DNA of 64,000 nucleotides from Breoghania corrubedonensis (GCF_003053845.1 NZ_QAYG01000001.1:1432078-1496077), one strand, 5' to 3'; shown: positions 28,075 through 39,756, numbered from the stretch's first letter. Notes: generated from the letters alone by a model not told the origin. Made by a program: numbers and translations.

Positions 28075-28352
28075 GGGGGAGGGGTCCGGAAACAGCGAGT
28101 CGTGCCACGTTACATCAGGGTCTGGCGCAACGCACGTAGGGCTTTGCAGTCGCGGAAATACCGGTATCCGAAACCGGTGGCCCGCCGTTCAATCGGCATC
28201 CACTTTAGATAACACCATTGTGGCAATGCTCCGTCCGACGGAATCCGTACGGGATGGGATTGTCGTGCTTTTCTTTTCGCCAACCGACGGAACGTCCGGA
28301 CGCTGTCGGCTCTCTCGCGTGATATCGTGCCGCCGACGAGCGGTTTCCCGCC

Positions 28353-31085
28353 TCACGCCTTCGTCTCCGAACGCTTCGCCTTCAACCGATAGAGCGCCTC
28401 GTGCGCCTGGCGCGGGGTCATGTCGTCCGGGGCGAGCGCATCGAGCAGCTCACCCAATTCATCGGTGAGTGAGCCGGCGCCAGCAGCCTGTGGGCGCGCG
28501 ATCTGGGCCGCGAACAGCGGCAGATCGTCGATCAGCGCCTGGGCGGGCGCTCGCCGGTCCTGTTCCTCAAGCTGTGTGAGCACCGCACGCGCACGCTCCA
28601 CGACCGAACCGGGCAGACCCGCGAGTTTGGCGACCTGGATACCGTAGGAGCGGTCGGCCGCACCCGGCACGATCTCGTGCAGGAAGACGACGTCGCCCTT
28701 CCATTCCTTGACCTTGACTGTGGCGTTCTCAAGTCGTTCGAGACGCTGCGAAAGGGCCGTCAGCTCGTGGTAGTGGGTGGCGAACAGCGCGCGGGCGCGG
28801 TTGACCTCGTGCAGGTGCTCGATCGCGGCCCAGGCGATCGACAGGCCGTCGAAGGTCGCCGTCCCGCGTCCGATCTCGTCGAGGATCACCAACGAACGCT
28901 CGCCCGCCTGATTGAGGATGGCGGCCGTCTCGACCATTTCCACCATGAAGGTGGAACGGCCGCGTGCCAGATCGTCTGCGGCGCCCACCCGCGAAAACAG
29001 GCGATCGACCACCCCGATATGCGCGGAGGTGGCCGGAACGTAGGCGCCGATTTGCGCAAGTACCGCGATCAGCGCGTTCTGGCGAAGGAAGGTCGACTTA
29101 CCAGCCATGTTTGGGCCTGTAACAAGCCAGATGCAGCCATTCCCGACATCCTTCTCGGGCCCCAGATGGCAATCGTTGGCGACGAAAGGCTCGCTTGAAT
29201 CGCGTCTGAGCGCCTGTTCGACTACCGGATGACGGCCACCTTCGATATCGAAAGCGAGGCTGTCATCGACCATCGGACGCGCATAGCCTTCGGCTTCCGC
29301 GAGTGTCGCGAGCGCGGCGGTCACGTCGAGAACGGCGAGCGCTTCGGCTGCCGCCTTGACGGCATCGCCCGCAGCCACGATCGAAGCCGCCAGATCGGCG
29401 AATATTTCCAGTTCGATGGCGAGCGAGCGATCACCGGCATTGGCGATCTTGGTTTCCAGATCACCAAGCTCGGTCGTGGTAAAGCGCATCGCGCCCGCCA
29501 TGGTCTGGCGGTGGATGAAAGTGCCAGGATCGCTGGTAAGCTTCTCGGCATGCGCGGCAGGAACCTCGATGAACCAACCCAGCACATTATTATGCTTGAT
29601 CTTGAGAGCGCGGATTCCGGCGGTCTCGGAATATTCGGCCTGCAGGCGGGCGATGACCTTGCGGCTCTCGTCGCGAAGCTGGCGCAATTCATCGAGTTCG
29701 GCCGCATAGCCTTCGCGCACGAAACCACCATCGCGCTTGAGAAGCGGCAAGTCGTCGTCAAGAGCAGCAGCGAGCTTCTCGGTCAGATCGCGCGGGACAG
29801 CGGCAAGCGCCGCGCGGGCGGCGACAAGTTCGGCCGGCGGCTCGGACGGGCAGCCGTCCAGAAGGGCGGCAAGCGCAATCGATGCCTCGAGCCCGTATCG
29901 GATGGCGGCAAGGTCGCGCGGTCCCGCCCGCTCGAGCGCGATGCGCGACAGGGCGCGCGGCATGTCGGGAGCTTCTCGCAATGATGTCCGCAGGCGCTCG
30001 CGCAGCAGCGTGTCTTCGTACAGAAAAGCGAGCGAATCATGCCGCGATGCGATCTCGTCCGGATCGGTCAGCGGCGCGGCGAGACGGCCGGCAAGCAGGC
30101 GCGAGCCTCCTCCCGTCACCGTGCGGTCAATAACGGACAGAAGCGAGCCGGTCTTCTCGCCCGAAAGCGTGCGCACCAGTTCCAGGTTCGCCCGCGTTGC
30201 CGGGTCGATCAGCATGGCGCGGCCGGCAGAGTCCCGCGCAGGCGCATCGAGCGGCGGGCGCTGGCCGAGCTGTGTCTTCTCGACATAGGCGACGACGGCG
30301 GAAGCGGCGCACAGTTCGGCGCGGGTAAAGGCGCCGAATCCGTCAAGCGTTGCAACCTGATAGAAGGCGGCGAGCCGGTCGGCGGCGGTCGCGCCGTCGA
30401 AGAGCACGCGGGCGACGGGCGTGACCGAACCACGCAGATTGCGCCAGACCTGTCGCAACTCCGCATCGTCGTCGAGCACGTCGGGAATAACGATCTCGCT
30501 GGCATCGATGCGAGCGAGTTCGGCCGGCAGGTTAACTGCGTCGGCTTCGGTTACCCGGAAGGCGCCGGTGGAAATATCGATCCAGGCGATGCCGAAGGTG
30601 CCGGCACCCTCTCCGGTGCGCAGGCGGGAAACAGCGGCCAGATAGTTGTTGGCGCCGGCCTCCAACAACCGGTCCTCGGTCAATGTACCGGGCGTGACGA
30701 GGCGCACGACGTCGCGGCGAACGACCGACTTGGAACCGCGCTTCCTGGCTTCGGCCGGATCTTCGGTCTGTTCGCAAACGGCGACGCGATGGCCAAGCGC
30801 GATGAGTTTCTGCAGATAGTCATCGGCCGCGTGGATGGGAACGCCGCACATGGGAATGTCCTCGCCCAGGTGCTTGCCGCGCTTCGTCAGCGTGATGCCG
30901 AGGGCCCGCGAGGCAACCTCCGCATCCTCGAAGAAGAGCTCGTAAAAGTCGCCCATCCGATAGAACAGCAGACTATCGGGGTTGGCCGTCTTGATTTCGA
31001 TATACTGCTCCATCATCGGCGTGGCTTGCGGAGGCGAAGCGGGCCGGGAGGAAGCAGGTTTGGTTTCAACCTTGGCACTCGTCAT
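28353..31085 (-). CDS. mutS: DNA mismatch repair protein MutS
   Basis: MutS recognises mismatches and small loops and recruits MutL. The 910-residue product has an N-terminal mismatch-binding domain with [15 protein letters not shown] (the Phe-x-Glu wedge) and CGVPIHA, connector and lever domains, and a C-terminal ABC-type ATPase with Walker [15 protein letters not shown] and [16 protein letters not shown]. The frame extends to 31247, but ATG at 31085 ([10 protein letters not shown]) gives the usual length and avoids overlap with the malic enzyme promoter on the other strand. A start at the MMEQYIEI pair cannot be excluded. Divergent from maeB. Confidence 0.96.
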   Translation of the reverse strand: MTSAKVETKPASSRPASPPQATPMMEQYIEIKTANPDSLLFYRMGDFYELFFEDAEVASRALGITLTKRGKHLGEDIPMCGVPIHAADDYLQKLIALGHRVAVCEQTEDPAEARKRGSKSVVRRDVVRLVTPGTLTEDRLLEAGANNYLAAVSRLRTGEGAGTFGIAWIDISTGAFRVTEADAVNLPAELARIDASEIVIPDVLDDDAELRQVWRNLRGSVTPVARVLFDGATAADRLAAFYQVATLDGFGAFTRAELCAASAVVAYVEKTQLGQRPPLDAPARDSAGRAMLIDPATRANLELVRTLSGEKTGSLLSVIDRTVTGGGSRLLAGRLAAPLTDPDEIASRHDSLAFLYEDTLLRERLRTSLREAPDMPRALSRIALERAGPRDLAAIRYGLEASIALAALLDGCPSEPPAELVAARAALAAVPRDLTEKLAAALDDDLPLLKRDGGFVREGYAAELDELRQLRDESRKVIARLQAEYSETAGIRALKIKHNNVLGWFIEVPAAHAEKLTSDPGTFIHRQTMAGAMRFTTTELGDLETKIANAGDRSLAIELEIFADLAASIVAAGDAVKAAAEALAVLDVTAALATLAEAEGYARPMVDDSLAFDIEGGRHPVVEQALRRDSSEPFVANDCHLGPEKDVGNGCIWLVTGPNMAGKSTFLRQNALIAVLAQIGAYVPATSAHIGVVDRLFSRVGAADDLARGRSTFMVEMVETAAILNQAGERSLVILDEIGRGTATFDGLSIAWAAIEHLHEVNRARALFATHYHELTALSQRLERLENATVKVKEWKGDVVFLHEIVPGAADRSYGIQVAKLAGLPGSVVERARAVLTQLEEQDRRAPAQALIDDLPLFAAQIARPQAAGAGSLTDELGELLDALAPDDMTPRQAHEALYRLKAKRSETKA

Positions 31086-31222
31086 GGCGGCGACGTTATC
31101 AAACTGATTAGGGAGTTTCACGGTCCCCACAAGCACGCGCGCCTTGTGGCCCCTGTTTTCGGGGGATAATGTCGCGGCCCACCCGGGCGCAGGACGACCC
31201 GGAGAAAACCACGGGGAGAATA

Positions 31223-33502
31223 ATGGCATCTCGCGACGAACCGGCAAAAGGCGGTCTTTCCTTCACCGATCAGGAAGCACTCCTGTTTCACCAGCAGGGC
31301 AAGCCTGGAAAGCTGGAAATCGTACCGACCAAGCCGATGGCAACGCAGCGCGACCTCTCGCTCGCCTATTCGCCCGGCGTGGCCGTTCCCGTGCTCGCCA
31401 TCAAGGAGGATCCGTCGCGCGCCTTCGACTACACCGCGCGCGGAAATCTGGTCGCCGTCGTGACCAACGGTACGGCCATCCTGGGGCTCGGCAATCTCGG
31501 GCCGCTTGCGGCAAAACCTGTGATGGAAGGCAAGGCGGTGCTTTTCAAGCGCTTTGCCGACGTCGATTCGATCGATCTGGAAATCGATACCAGCGATGTC
31601 GATGAATTCATCAACTGCGTGCGCTATCTGGGCCCCACCTTCGGTGGCATCAACCTGGAAGACATCAAGGCGCCGGACTGCTTTATCATCGAGAGCCGTC
31701 TTCGCGAACTAATGGACATTCCCGTCTTCCATGACGACCAGCACGGCACCGCCATCATCGCGGCAGCCGGCCTCATCAATGCGGCGATGATCACCGGTCG
31801 TGACATCACCACGATGAAAGTCGTGTGCAATGGTGCGGGGGCCGCCGGCATCGCCTGTATCGAGTTGATCAAGGCGCTGGGGGTGGCGCATGACAACGTC
31901 ATCCTGTGCGATACGAAGGGTCCGATCTACAGGGGCCGCGAAGCGGGCATGAACCAGTGGAAGTCGGCTCATGCGGTCGACACGGACGCACGTTCGCTTG
32001 CGGACGCGTTGAAGGGCGCCGACGTCTTCGTGGGCGTATCGGTCAAGGGCGCGCTGACGCCGGAGATGGTCGCATCTATGGCCGACCAGCCGATCATCTT
32101 TGCCATGGCCAACCCGGATCCGGAGATCACGCCGGAAGAAGTGGCGGCGGTGCGCGAAGACGCCATCATGGCGACGGGCCGCTCCGACTATCCCAACCAG
32201 GTCAATAACGTCCTGGGCTTTCCCTACATCTTCCGCGGCGCCCTCGACGTTCAGGCAACCACCATCAACGAGCCGATGAAGGTGGCCGCAGCCCACGCGC
32301 TGGCTGCACTCGCCCGCGAGGACGTACCCGACGAGGTCGCCGCCGCCTACAAGGGCAACCGGCCAAGGTTTGGTCCGGAATACATCATCCCGGTGCCGTT
32401 CGATCCGCGCCTGATCTCCTGCATATCCCCAGCCGTCGCAAAGGCGGCGATGGATTCAGGCGTCGCGCGCAAGCCGATCGTCGATATGGAATCCTATGCG
32501 CAGACGCTCAATGCGCGCCGTGATCCCGTCGCCGGCACGCTGCAGCGCATATTCTCCAAAGTTCGTTCGGCGCCCAAACGGGTGGTCTTCGCCGAAGGCG
32601 AGGAGCCGCAGGTCATGCGTGCAGCCTCCAGCTTCGTCGCGCAAGGGCTCGGCGAGGCGATACTGATCGGTCGCGAGGACGAGATACGACGCGTGGCCAG
32701 CGAGGCCGGCATCGAATTGCGGGCCGGAATCGAGATCCAGAACGCCCGGCTTTCAAACAAGAACAAGGACTACGCCGAATTCCTCTTCGCGCGCCTGCAA
32801 AGGCGCGGCTATCTGCTGCGCGATTGCCAGAGGCTCGTCAACGGCGACCGGAACTACTGGGGTGCGATCATGGTCGCGCGTGGGGATGCGGATGCCATGG
32901 TGACGGGGAGCACCCGCAACTACTCGGTGGCGCTCGATACGGTGCGCAAGGTCATCGACACAAAGCCCGGTCACCGGGTGATCGGCGCCTCGCTGGTTCT
33001 GGCACGCGGACGGCAGGTGCTGGTGGCCGATACCGCCGTTCACGACATGCCGACTTCGGAGGAACTGGCAGATATCGCGGAAGAAGCCGCGCATGTCGCG
33101 CGCAGGCTCGGCTATGAGCCGCGTGTCGCCATGCTCGCCTTTTCCACCTTCGGCCATCCTGCCAGCGAGCGCGCGGAACGCGTGATCGAGGCAGTCGCGA
33201 TCCTCGACAAGCGCCGGGTCGATTTCGAATATGACGGCGAAATGGCCGCGGATGTGGCGCTCAACATGGACGCCATGGCCGCCTATCCGTTCTGTCGCCT
33301 TTCAGGGCCGGCCAATGTTCTGATCATGCCGGCATTCCACGCCGCTTCCATCTCCACCAAGATGCTTCAGGAACTGGGCGGCTCCACCGTGATCGGCCCG
33401 CTTCTCGTCGGACTCGACAAGCCGGTGCAGATCGTGTCGATGTCGTCGAAGGACAGCGACATCGTCAACATGGCGGCTGTGGCAGCTTACAATGTGACGT
33501 AG
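31223..33502 (+). CDS. maeB: NADP-dependent malic enzyme with phosphotransacetylase-like C-terminus
   Basis: This enzyme oxidatively decarboxylates malate to pyruvate, linking the TCA cycle to NADPH and gluconeogenic carbon. The 759-residue product has an N-terminal malic domain ([46 protein letters not shown]), an NAD(P)-binding domain ([15 protein letters not shown]) and a C-terminal PTA_PTB-type domain (about 430-759) that is regulatory and not known to be active in rhizobial enzymes. Rhizobia usually have two such enzymes, one NAD-linked (dme) and one NADP-linked (tme). This cannot be settled by eye. GGGGAG lies 6 bp before the ATG at 31223. Divergent from mutS. Confidence 0.93.
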   Translation: MASRDEPAKGGLSFTDQEALLFHQQGKPGKLEIVPTKPMATQRDLSLAYSPGVAVPVLAIKEDPSRAFDYTARGNLVAVVTNGTAILGLGNLGPLAAKPVMEGKAVLFKRFADVDSIDLEIDTSDVDEFINCVRYLGPTFGGINLEDIKAPDCFIIESRLRELMDIPVFHDDQHGTAIIAAAGLINAAMITGRDITTMKVVCNGAGAAGIACIELIKALGVAHDNVILCDTKGPIYRGREAGMNQWKSAHAVDTDARSLADALKGADVFVGVSVKGALTPEMVASMADQPIIFAMANPDPEITPEEVAAVREDAIMATGRSDYPNQVNNVLGFPYIFRGALDVQATTINEPMKVAAAHALAALAREDVPDEVAAAYKGNRPRFGPEYIIPVPFDPRLISCISPAVAKAAMDSGVARKPIVDMESYAQTLNARRDPVAGTLQRIFSKVRSAPKRVVFAEGEEPQVMRAASSFVAQGLGEAILIGREDEIRRVASEAGIELRAGIEIQNARLSNKNKDYAEFLFARLQRRGYLLRDCQRLVNGDRNYWGAIMVARGDADAMVTGSTRNYSVALDTVRKVIDTKPGHRVIGASLVLARGRQVLVADTAVHDMPTSEELADIAEEAAHVARRLGYEPRVAMLAFSTFGHPASERAERVIEAVAILDKRRVDFEYDGEMAADVALNMDAMAAYPFCRLSGPANVLIMPAFHAASISTKMLQELGGSTVIGPLLVGLDKPVQIVSMSSKDSDIVNMAAVAAYNVT

Positions 33503-33629
33503 GGTACGAAATCACCTGCGTCGATCTCATGTGTCGTTCCGGCCGTACTTCGGCATTCCCAAAAGCCGCGCGGCCGGGATGATGCGCTCCATCTTTCTTG
33601 TTCAACAATCTCCCAGTCGGCAACCGGCC

Positions 33630-34295
33630 ATGCCCACCCTCGTCAAGATCTGCGGTCTTTCAACGCCCGACACGATGAACACCGCCCTTGAAGCCGGGGC
33701 CGACATGGTCGGGCTCGTGTTTTTTGCAAAGAGCCCGCGTCACGTGTCTTTCGAGGCCGCGTCAAAATTGGCCGCGATCGCGCGCGGGAGGGCGGAGATC
33801 GTGGCGCTGACAGTCGATGCCGACGACGAATTTCTCTCGCAAATCATGGAGAAGGCCGCGCCCGACTGGCTGCAACTGCACGGGTCCGAAACGCCGGGAC
33901 GCTTGCGCGAAATCCGGACTCGTTTCGCAACGCCGGTCATGAAGGCATTCGGCATCCGCGAACGCGGCGACCTGGAGGCGATTTCAGACTATGCTGGCAT
34001 CGCCGACCGGATCCTCTTCGACAGCAAACCTCCCAGGGACGCCACGGTTCCCGGCGGTTCGGGCAAACGCTTCGACTGGCGCCTTCTGGAAGGCCTTGAC
34101 CTCCATACACCCTTCATGCTTTCCGGAGGGCTGGATGCCGGAAATGTCGCCGAGGCCCTGGACACCACGGGCGCGCGCGCCGTCGATGTCTCTTCCGGCA
34201 TCGAAGCTACGCGGGGCGTCAAGGACCCGGCGCTGATCCGCAGATTCATCGAAACCGTACGCGCATTTGATCTAGAACGAGGACAGGCGAAGTGA
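33630..34295 (+). CDS. trpF: Phosphoribosylanthranilate isomerase
   Basis: TrpF catalyses the third step of tryptophan synthesis, isomerising phosphoribosylanthranilate. The 221-residue TIM barrel opens with [21 protein letters not shown] (catalytic Cys), and shows [27 protein letters not shown] (catalytic Asp) and [12 protein letters not shown]. The frame is open back to 33531, but ATG at 33630 directly before the conserved start is preferred despite a weak ribosome site. The TGA overlaps the GTG of trpB, so the two are coupled. Confidence 0.96.
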   Translation: MPTLVKICGLSTPDTMNTALEAGADMVGLVFFAKSPRHVSFEAASKLAAIARGRAEIVALTVDADDEFLSQIMEKAAPDWLQLHGSETPGRLREIRTRFATPVMKAFGIRERGDLEAISDYAGIADRILFDSKPPRDATVPGGSGKRFDWRLLEGLDLHTPFMLSGGLDAGNVAEALDTTGARAVDVSSGIEATRGVKDPALIRRFIETVRAFDLERGQAK

Positions 34296-35506
34296 GCCAG
34301 AAGCCGAACACATTGCGTTCCGGACCGGACGATACCGGTCATTTCGGCATTTTCGGTGGACGCTTCGTCGCCGAAACCCTGATGCCGCTGATCCTGGAAC
34401 TGGAAGCGGCCTACGAGGCGGCCAAGGCGGATCCGGCCTATGCGGCGGAGCTGGAAAACCTCAACACTTATTACACCGGCCGGCCGAGCCCGCTCTATTT
34501 CGCGGAACGTCTCACGGAGCAGCTAGGCGGCGCAAAGATCTACTTCAAGCGCGACGAGCTGAACCACACCGGCTCGCACAAGATCAACAATTGCCTCGGC
34601 CAGATCCTGCTTGCCAAGCGCATGGGCAAGACCCGCATCATCGCGGAAACGGGCGCCGGCCAGCACGGCGTGGCGACCGCCACGGTGTGCGCGCGCTTCG
34701 GACTTCCCTGCGTGGTCTACATGGGGGCGACGGACGTGGAGCGGCAGGCGCCCAACGTCTTCCGCATGAAGCTGCTGGGCGCGGAGGTGATCCCGGTCAC
34801 CGCCGGTGCCGGAACGCTGAAGGACGCGATGAACGAGGCGCTGCGCGACTGGGTGACCAATGTCGACGACACCTACTATCTCATCGGAACAGCTGCCGGA
34901 CCGCACCCCTATCCGGAGATGGTGCGCGATTTCCAGTCGGTGATTGGTCGCGAAACGCGCGAGCAGATCATGGAGGCCGAAGGCCGGCTGCCGGACGCGC
35001 TCGTTGCCGCTGTCGGCGGCGGATCGAATGCAATCGGCCTGTTCCATCCCTTCCTGGACGACCCGGACGTGCAGATGTGGGGTGTCGAGGCGGGCGGGCT
35101 TGGCCTCGAGGGTGACGAGCATTGTGCCTCGCTCAATGCCGGCCGGCCCGGCGTTCTGCACGGTAACCGCACCTATCTGCTGCAGGACGACGACGGCCAG
35201 ATCTACGAAGGCCATTCGATATCGGCCGGCCTCGACTATCCCGGCATCGGGCCAGAGCATTCCTGGCTCAACGATATCGGCCGCGTGACATACGTGCCGA
35301 TCATGGACAACGAGGCGCTCGACGCGTTCCAGATGCTGACCCGTGTGGAAGGCATCATCCCGGCGCTGGAGCCGGCGCATGCGCTGGCCCAGGTGATCAA
35401 ACTCGCGCCGAAGATGGACAAGGACAAGATCATCGTCATGAACCTGTGCGGCCGTGGCGACAAGGATGTCTTCACCGTCGGCAAGATTCTCGGATACGAC
35501 ATCTGA
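34292..35506 (+). CDS. trpB: Tryptophan synthase beta subunit
   Basis: TrpB condenses indole with serine using pyridoxal phosphate, in an alpha2-beta2 complex with TrpA. The 404-residue product contains the cofactor lysine in [21 protein letters not shown], the phosphate-binding [13 protein letters not shown] and the [10 protein letters not shown] segment. It starts with GTG at 34292, overlapping the trpF stop by 4 bp, with AGGACAGG upstream. The partner trpA lies 1 kb downstream, with two unrelated small genes in between. Confidence 0.97.
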   Translation: MSQKPNTLRSGPDDTGHFGIFGGRFVAETLMPLILELEAAYEAAKADPAYAAELENLNTYYTGRPSPLYFAERLTEQLGGAKIYFKRDELNHTGSHKINNCLGQILLAKRMGKTRIIAETGAGQHGVATATVCARFGLPCVVYMGATDVERQAPNVFRMKLLGAEVIPVTAGAGTLKDAMNEALRDWVTNVDDTYYLIGTAAGPHPYPEMVRDFQSVIGRETREQIMEAEGRLPDALVAAVGGGSNAIGLFHPFLDDPDVQMWGVEAGGLGLEGDEHCASLNAGRPGVLHGNRTYLLQDDDGQIYEGHSISAGLDYPGIGPEHSWLNDIGRVTYVPIMDNEALDAFQMLTRVEGIIPALEPAHALAQVIKLAPKMDKDKIIVMNLCGRGDKDVFTVGKILGYDI

Positions 35507-35583
35507 GCGCGGATCGCCGTCGCGGCCGGACCGCATCCGGAACCCGCACGGCGACCTCACAGAAGAAGACCGCTGCCGTGCCA

Positions 35584-36006
35584 ATGCCGAACGACTACCA
35601 GCGCGCAGGGCCCGTGTTCGAACGGTTCATCGAGGGGGCCCGCGACGCGCTGGACCTGACCACCCGCAACCAGACCTATACGGTCGTGGAAGGCGTGTTG
35701 CGGACATTCCGCCGCCGCCTCAACGTGGAGGAGGGGCTGCGCTTTGCCGACACGCTGCCGGCGGTTCTGCGCGCGCTGTTCGTCGAGGGATGGGATATCT
35801 CGGTGCCGCCCGTCGCCTATGCCGAGCGATCGGTGCTGGAAGAGGAGGTGGCCGGCCTGCGCCGCCACCACAATTTCGCCCCGCACGGCAGCATCCGCGC
35901 CGTTTCCAGCGCGCTGCGCCGTTTCGTGGACGAGCAGCGCTTTGACCAGGTTCTAGCGTCGCTTGGCGACGAAGCGTGCGCCTTCTGGAGCGTCGAGGCC
36001 GACTAG
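35584..36006 (+). CDS. DUF2267 domain protein
   Basis: A 140-residue acidic, all-helical protein. It matches the DUF2267 family, short proteins with the run TYTVVEGVLRTFRRRLNVEEGLRFADTLPAVLRALFVEGWD seen here at about residues 30-75. Its function is unknown. The family often accompanies stress or envelope genes. Start: ATG at 35584 with AGAAGAAG upstream; a GTG two codons earlier is possible. It begins 77 bp after trpB in the same direction and may be co-transcribed, but nothing suggests a role in tryptophan synthesis. Confidence 0.82.
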   Translation: MPNDYQRAGPVFERFIEGARDALDLTTRNQTYTVVEGVLRTFRRRLNVEEGLRFADTLPAVLRALFVEGWDISVPPVAYAERSVLEEEVAGLRRHHNFAPHGSIRAVSSALRRFVDEQRFDQVLASLGDEACAFWSVEAD

Positions 36007-36165
36007 AATGGGTCACGGCTGGATGGGCAACAGCCGAAAGACCCGCGACTCCACTTCCGCCAGGCCATGAAACGATCCGGCGTGCGATCCTCGCGCGTGG
36101 TTCCGGCCGGCGCGATTGCCGAGCCATGCGGAAGACACACGGCACCCATGCTCATTACCTGATTG

Positions 36166-36180
36166 TTGTGCGCTGCACAA
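36166..36180. promoter_or_regulatory. Perfect inverted repeat, candidate operator
   Basis: TTGTGC-GCT-GCACAA is a perfect 6+3+6 palindrome, 50 bp upstream of the DUF1127 ATG in the DUF2267-DUF1127 spacer. Its size and position fit a dimeric repressor or activator site. I cannot name the regulator. Confidence 0.4.
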
Positions 36181-36229
36181 AGGGCGATATCGGGATCAGA
36201 AACCTCCGAAAAACAAGGAGAATTCCAAA

Positions 36230-36412
36230 ATGGTTTTCCGCTCCTTCCTTGGCTCCGTTCTCGGCGTGTTCGACGATATCCAGCGTGCCGGACGTGCGAA
36301 CGCCACCTATCACAAGTTTTCCATGATGTCGGACGACGAACTTGCACGGCGCGGCATCAATCGCGGCGATGTCATGCGCGTCGCCCTGAGGTCCGGCTTC
36401 GGCGACCTCTGA
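36230..36412 (+). CDS. DUF1127 domain protein (small, YjiS-like)
   Basis: A 60-residue protein of the DUF1127 family, whose C-terminal half (MMSDDELARRGINRGDV followed by MRVAL) is the conserved part. In alphaproteobacteria such small Arg-rich proteins are linked to RNA turnover and stress responses (CcaF1 of Rhodobacter is a related, experimentally studied case), but this one is uncharacterised. AAGGAG 8 bp ahead fixes the ATG at 36230; the longer frame upstream is not conserved. A palindromic operator-like site lies 50 bp upstream, suggesting its own promoter inside the trp region. Confidence 0.88.
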   Translation: MVFRSFLGSVLGVFDDIQRAGRANATYHKFSMMSDDELARRGINRGDVMRVALRSGFGDL

Positions 36413-36551
36413 CCTCCATTCCGGCCCCCCCCGGCGGCGCCGCGACCGACGCGGCGCATTGACAGAGGGACACCGCCGCCCCTACATCCTCTGTCTGATC
36501 GTGGCGTCGGGCATATTGCCCGTGCGCCGGTAGGATGATGGGACTTTGCCA

Positions 36552-37403
36552 ATGAGCCCGACAGACGGGACCCGGATTGACCACCGCTTTGCAGCCTGTG
36601 CCAAGGAAGGTCGGCCGGCCCTGGTGACTTTCATCACGGCGGGTGACCCCGATTTCGACACGTCGCTGGCGATCCTGAAGTCCTTGCCGGACGCCGGTGC
36701 GGACGTCATCGAACTTGGCATGCCGTTCTCCGATCCGATGGCGGAGGGCCCGACGATCCAACTCGCCTCTCAGCGCGCACTGGCCGCCGGCCAGACCATG
36801 AAGAAGACACTCGCCATGGTGCGCTCCTTCCGCGAAAACGACGTGGAGACGCCAATCGTTCTGATGGGCTACTACAATCCCATATATGCGTATGGCAACG
36901 ACGCCTTCCTGAAGGATGCGCGCGAAGCTGGCGTGGACGGCCTGATCATCGTGGATCTGCCGCCGGAAGAGGACGAGGAACTCTGCATTCCGGCGATCAA
37001 GGCCGGGATCAACTTCATCCGGCTCGCGACACCCACCACTGACGACCACCGGCTTCCCGCCGTTCTCGCCAACACCTCCGGTTTCGTCTATTACGTCTCC
37101 ATCACCGGGATCACCGGCACAGCAACACCCGATGCGCATCGGGTGGCGGAAGCGGTGACACGGATCAAGGGACATACTAAACTCCCCGTTGCTGTCGGTT
37201 TCGGTGTCAAATCAGCCGCGCAGGCCAGCGAAATCGGTCGCAACGCGGATGGCGTGGTCGTCGGCTCGGCGATCGTGAACGCAGTGCGCGCGAGCCTCGA
37301 CGCGGAAAACCGCGCCACAGAAACGACGGTTTCAGCCGTCACACAGCTGGTTGCCGATCTCGCTCGCGGCGTGCGCGCCGCGCGATCCCAAGCCGCCGAA
37401 TAG
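36552..37403 (+). CDS. trpA: Tryptophan synthase alpha subunit
   Basis: TrpA cleaves indole-3-glycerol phosphate to indole, channelled to TrpB. The 283-residue TIM barrel carries the catalytic Glu in [17 protein letters not shown], the [11 protein letters not shown] loop, [11 protein letters not shown] (catalytic Asp), [11 protein letters not shown] and [14 protein letters not shown] at 36552 is used; an in-frame TTG lies two codons earlier. accD begins 48 bp after its stop in the same direction, as in other rhizobia. Confidence 0.97.
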   Translation: MSPTDGTRIDHRFAACAKEGRPALVTFITAGDPDFDTSLAILKSLPDAGADVIELGMPFSDPMAEGPTIQLASQRALAAGQTMKKTLAMVRSFRENDVETPIVLMGYYNPIYAYGNDAFLKDAREAGVDGLIIVDLPPEEDEELCIPAIKAGINFIRLATPTTDDHRLPAVLANTSGFVYYVSITGITGTATPDAHRVAEAVTRIKGHTKLPVAVGFGVKSAAQASEIGRNADGVVVGSAIVNAVRASLDAENRATETTVSAVTQLVADLARGVRAARSQAAE

Positions 37404-37451
37404 CGGCTGACAGGCAATCCATCGGTTTAAACAGATACCGGAACCCGACCC

Positions 37452-38390
37452 GTGAACTGGATCAACAACGTCGTCCGACCGAAAATCCAGAGCTTCCTGC
37501 AAAAGCGGGATACCCCGGAAAACCTCTGGATCAAATGCCCGGAGACGGGCGAGATGGTGTTCCACCGCGATCTGGAGCAGAATCAGTGGGTGGTGCCGAG
37601 CTCCGGCTGCCACATGCGCATCTCGTCGCGCAAGCGACTTGAGTTCTTCTTCGACGATGGCGCGTTCGAGATGTTGGAGACCCCCGAGGTCACGGTTGAT
37701 CCGCTGAAATTTCGGGACGAGCGGCGCTACACCGACCGTCTCAAGGATGCAAAGGTCAAGACCGGCCTGGATGACGCCGTGATCGTGGCAAGCGGTGCGG
37801 TGAAGGGAACGAAGATTACCGCGGCCGTTCAGGATTTTGCCTTTATCGGCGGTTCGCTTGGAATGGCGGCAGGCGAGGCGATCATCGCCGGGCTCGATCA
37901 CGCGCGCAAGGCCGGCACGCCCTTCGTGCTGTTTGCGGCCTCGGGCGGGGCGCGCATGCAGGAAGGCATCCTGTCGCTGATGCAGATGCCGCGCACGACC
38001 GCCGCGATCCGGCTCCTGAAGGAAGCCGGACTTCCCTATATCGTCGTGCTGACAAATCCCACGACGGGCGGCGTCACCGCATCGTACGCGATGCTCGGCG
38101 ACATCCACATTGCGGAGCCGGGCGCTCTGATCGGCTTTGCGGGACCGCGCGTCATCGAACAGATCATCCGCGAGAAGCTTCCCGAAGGCTTCCAACGCTC
38201 AGAATACCTTCTGGAGCATGGCATGGTCGATATGGTCGTCCATCGCCACGAATTGCCCGAAACGGTCGCGCGGATCTGTTCGCTGCTGATGAGCGAGCCG
38301 GTAATTACCAAGGTGCTCGAACCGGAACCGCAGGATGCGGAGACAACGGACAACGCACCCGCCGGGGAAAAAGCCGCCGAAGAGGCCTGA
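37452..38390 (+). CDS. accD: Acetyl-CoA carboxylase carboxyltransferase subunit beta
   Basis: AccD with AccA moves the carboxyl group from biotin to acetyl-CoA, making malonyl-CoA for fatty acids. The 312-residue product has the crotonase-fold core ([52 protein letters not shown]). The N-terminal zinc ribbon is degenerate: of the four cysteines of the E. coli protein, only Cys29 remains, the others being Thr32, Val48 and Ser51. From memory, rhizobial AccD proteins share this loss. It starts with GTG at 37452. A short acidic tail ends the protein. Followed by folC, 46 bp on. Confidence 0.97.
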   Translation: MNWINNVVRPKIQSFLQKRDTPENLWIKCPETGEMVFHRDLEQNQWVVPSSGCHMRISSRKRLEFFFDDGAFEMLETPEVTVDPLKFRDERRYTDRLKDAKVKTGLDDAVIVASGAVKGTKITAAVQDFAFIGGSLGMAAGEAIIAGLDHARKAGTPFVLFAASGGARMQEGILSLMQMPRTTAAIRLLKEAGLPYIVVLTNPTTGGVTASYAMLGDIHIAEPGALIGFAGPRVIEQIIREKLPEGFQRSEYLLEHGMVDMVVHRHELPETVARICSLLMSEPVITKVLEPEPQDAETTDNAPAGEKAAEEA

Positions 38391-38436
38391 CCGAGCCTGC
38401 GTCTCCTTTCACTCGAGAAATTGCGAAGATCCGCCG

Positions 38437-39756
38437 ATGGATCACAGTACGCCCATACTGGAGCGCCTGCTTGGTCTCCATCCCAAGGAGATCGACCTGT
38501 CGCTTGGCCGCATGCAGCGGCTGCTCGATGCGCTCGGTAATCCGGAACGTCACCTGCCGCCGGTCATCCATGTCGCCGGCACCAATGGCAAGGGTTCGAC
38601 CACAGCTTTCATGCGCGCGATGCTGGAAGCGGACGGAAAACGCGTTCACGTCTATACCTCTCCGCATCTGGTGCGCTTCCACGAGCGTATCCGGCTCGGT
38701 CGTGAAGGCGGAGGCCAGATCGTCGACGACGGGGTTCTGTGCGAGGCGCTGCGAACGGTCGAGCAGATCAACGCCGGTGAGCCGATCACATTCTTTGAAA
38801 TCTCGACGGCCGTCGCCATGCAGCTCTTCTCGAGCCACCCGGCCGACATCCTGCTTCTGGAAGTCGGGCTCGGTGGCCGACTTGACGCGACGAATGTCAT
38901 CGACGCTCCGCTCGCCTCGGTGATCACATCGGTTTCGCTTGATCACGAGCGTTTCCTGGGCAACAGGATCGAGGAAATCGCCTTCGAGAAGGCCGGCATC
39001 CTAAAGCGCGGCGCTCCTGGCGTGATCGCGCCCCAGGAAGACGCGGTTCGCGCCGTAATCGAACGCCAGGCGGCGCGCGTCGGTGCCCCGCTCAAGATCG
39101 GTGGCCAGGACTGGATGGCGCATGAGGAACACGGCCGGCTCGTCTATCAGGACGAAGACGGTTTGCTCGACCTGCCGAAACCACGCCTTGTCGGCCACCA
39201 CCAGTTCACGAATGCCGGAACTGCAATCGCCGCGCTGCGGGCAGCCGGTATCTGGCCCGGCACGGAAGCCACGGAATCCGGACTTCTCAACGTGTCATGG
39301 CCAGCGCGAATGCAGCGCGTCCACGCCGGAGAGATCATGAACCATGTCCCGGAAGGGGCCGAGATCTGGCTCGATGGCGGGCACAATCCGGGAGCGGGAA
39401 CAGTCATATCCGCCGCCATGGCGGAGCTTGGCGACAAGGTCGACCGGCCCCTCTATCTCGTCGCCGGCATGCTGACGACCAAAGACCCGGTTGGCTTCTT
39501 TCACGCCTTCGAGGGGCTCGCGCATTATGTGCTGACGGTCCCGATTCACGCCTCCGATGCCGGCCGTACCCCGGAAGAACTGGCTGATCTTGTAAGCCAG
39601 GCCGGCCTGATCGCGGAACCGAAGCCGGATCTCTATGCCGCGCTTGATCGGGTCAGCGAGCTTTCGGCCGGCGATGTACCCCCGCGCATTCTCATCTGCG
39701 GTTCGCTCTATCTTGCCGGCGACGTTCTGGCGCTCAACGGTACGCCACCGCAATAG
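38437..39756 (+). CDS. folC: Bifunctional folylpolyglutamate synthase / dihydrofolate synthase
   Basis: FolC adds glutamate to dihydropteroate and to folates. The 439-residue Mur-ligase-type ATPase shows LGRMQRLLDALGNPERHLP, the P-loop HVAGTNGKGSTTAFM, YTSPHLVRFHERI, FFEISTAVAM, LEVGLGGRLDATN and WLDGGHNPGAG. The frame opens 34 codons earlier inside accD's end, but ATG at 38437 is the first one giving the family start. It ends the trpA-accD-folC block and converges with the alkyltransferase gene, leaving 42 bp. Confidence 0.96.
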   Translation: MDHSTPILERLLGLHPKEIDLSLGRMQRLLDALGNPERHLPPVIHVAGTNGKGSTTAFMRAMLEADGKRVHVYTSPHLVRFHERIRLGREGGGQIVDDGVLCEALRTVEQINAGEPITFFEISTAVAMQLFSSHPADILLLEVGLGGRLDATNVIDAPLASVITSVSLDHERFLGNRIEEIAFEKAGILKRGAPGVIAPQEDAVRAVIERQAARVGAPLKIGGQDWMAHEEHGRLVYQDEDGLLDLPKPRLVGHHQFTNAGTAIAALRAAGIWPGTEATESGLLNVSWPARMQRVHAGEIMNHVPEGAEIWLDGGHNPGAGTVISAAMAELGDKVDRPLYLVAGMLTTKDPVGFFHAFEGLAHYVLTVPIHASDAGRTPEELADLVSQAGLIAEPKPDLYAALDRVSELSAGDVPPRILICGSLYLAGDVLALNGTPPQ

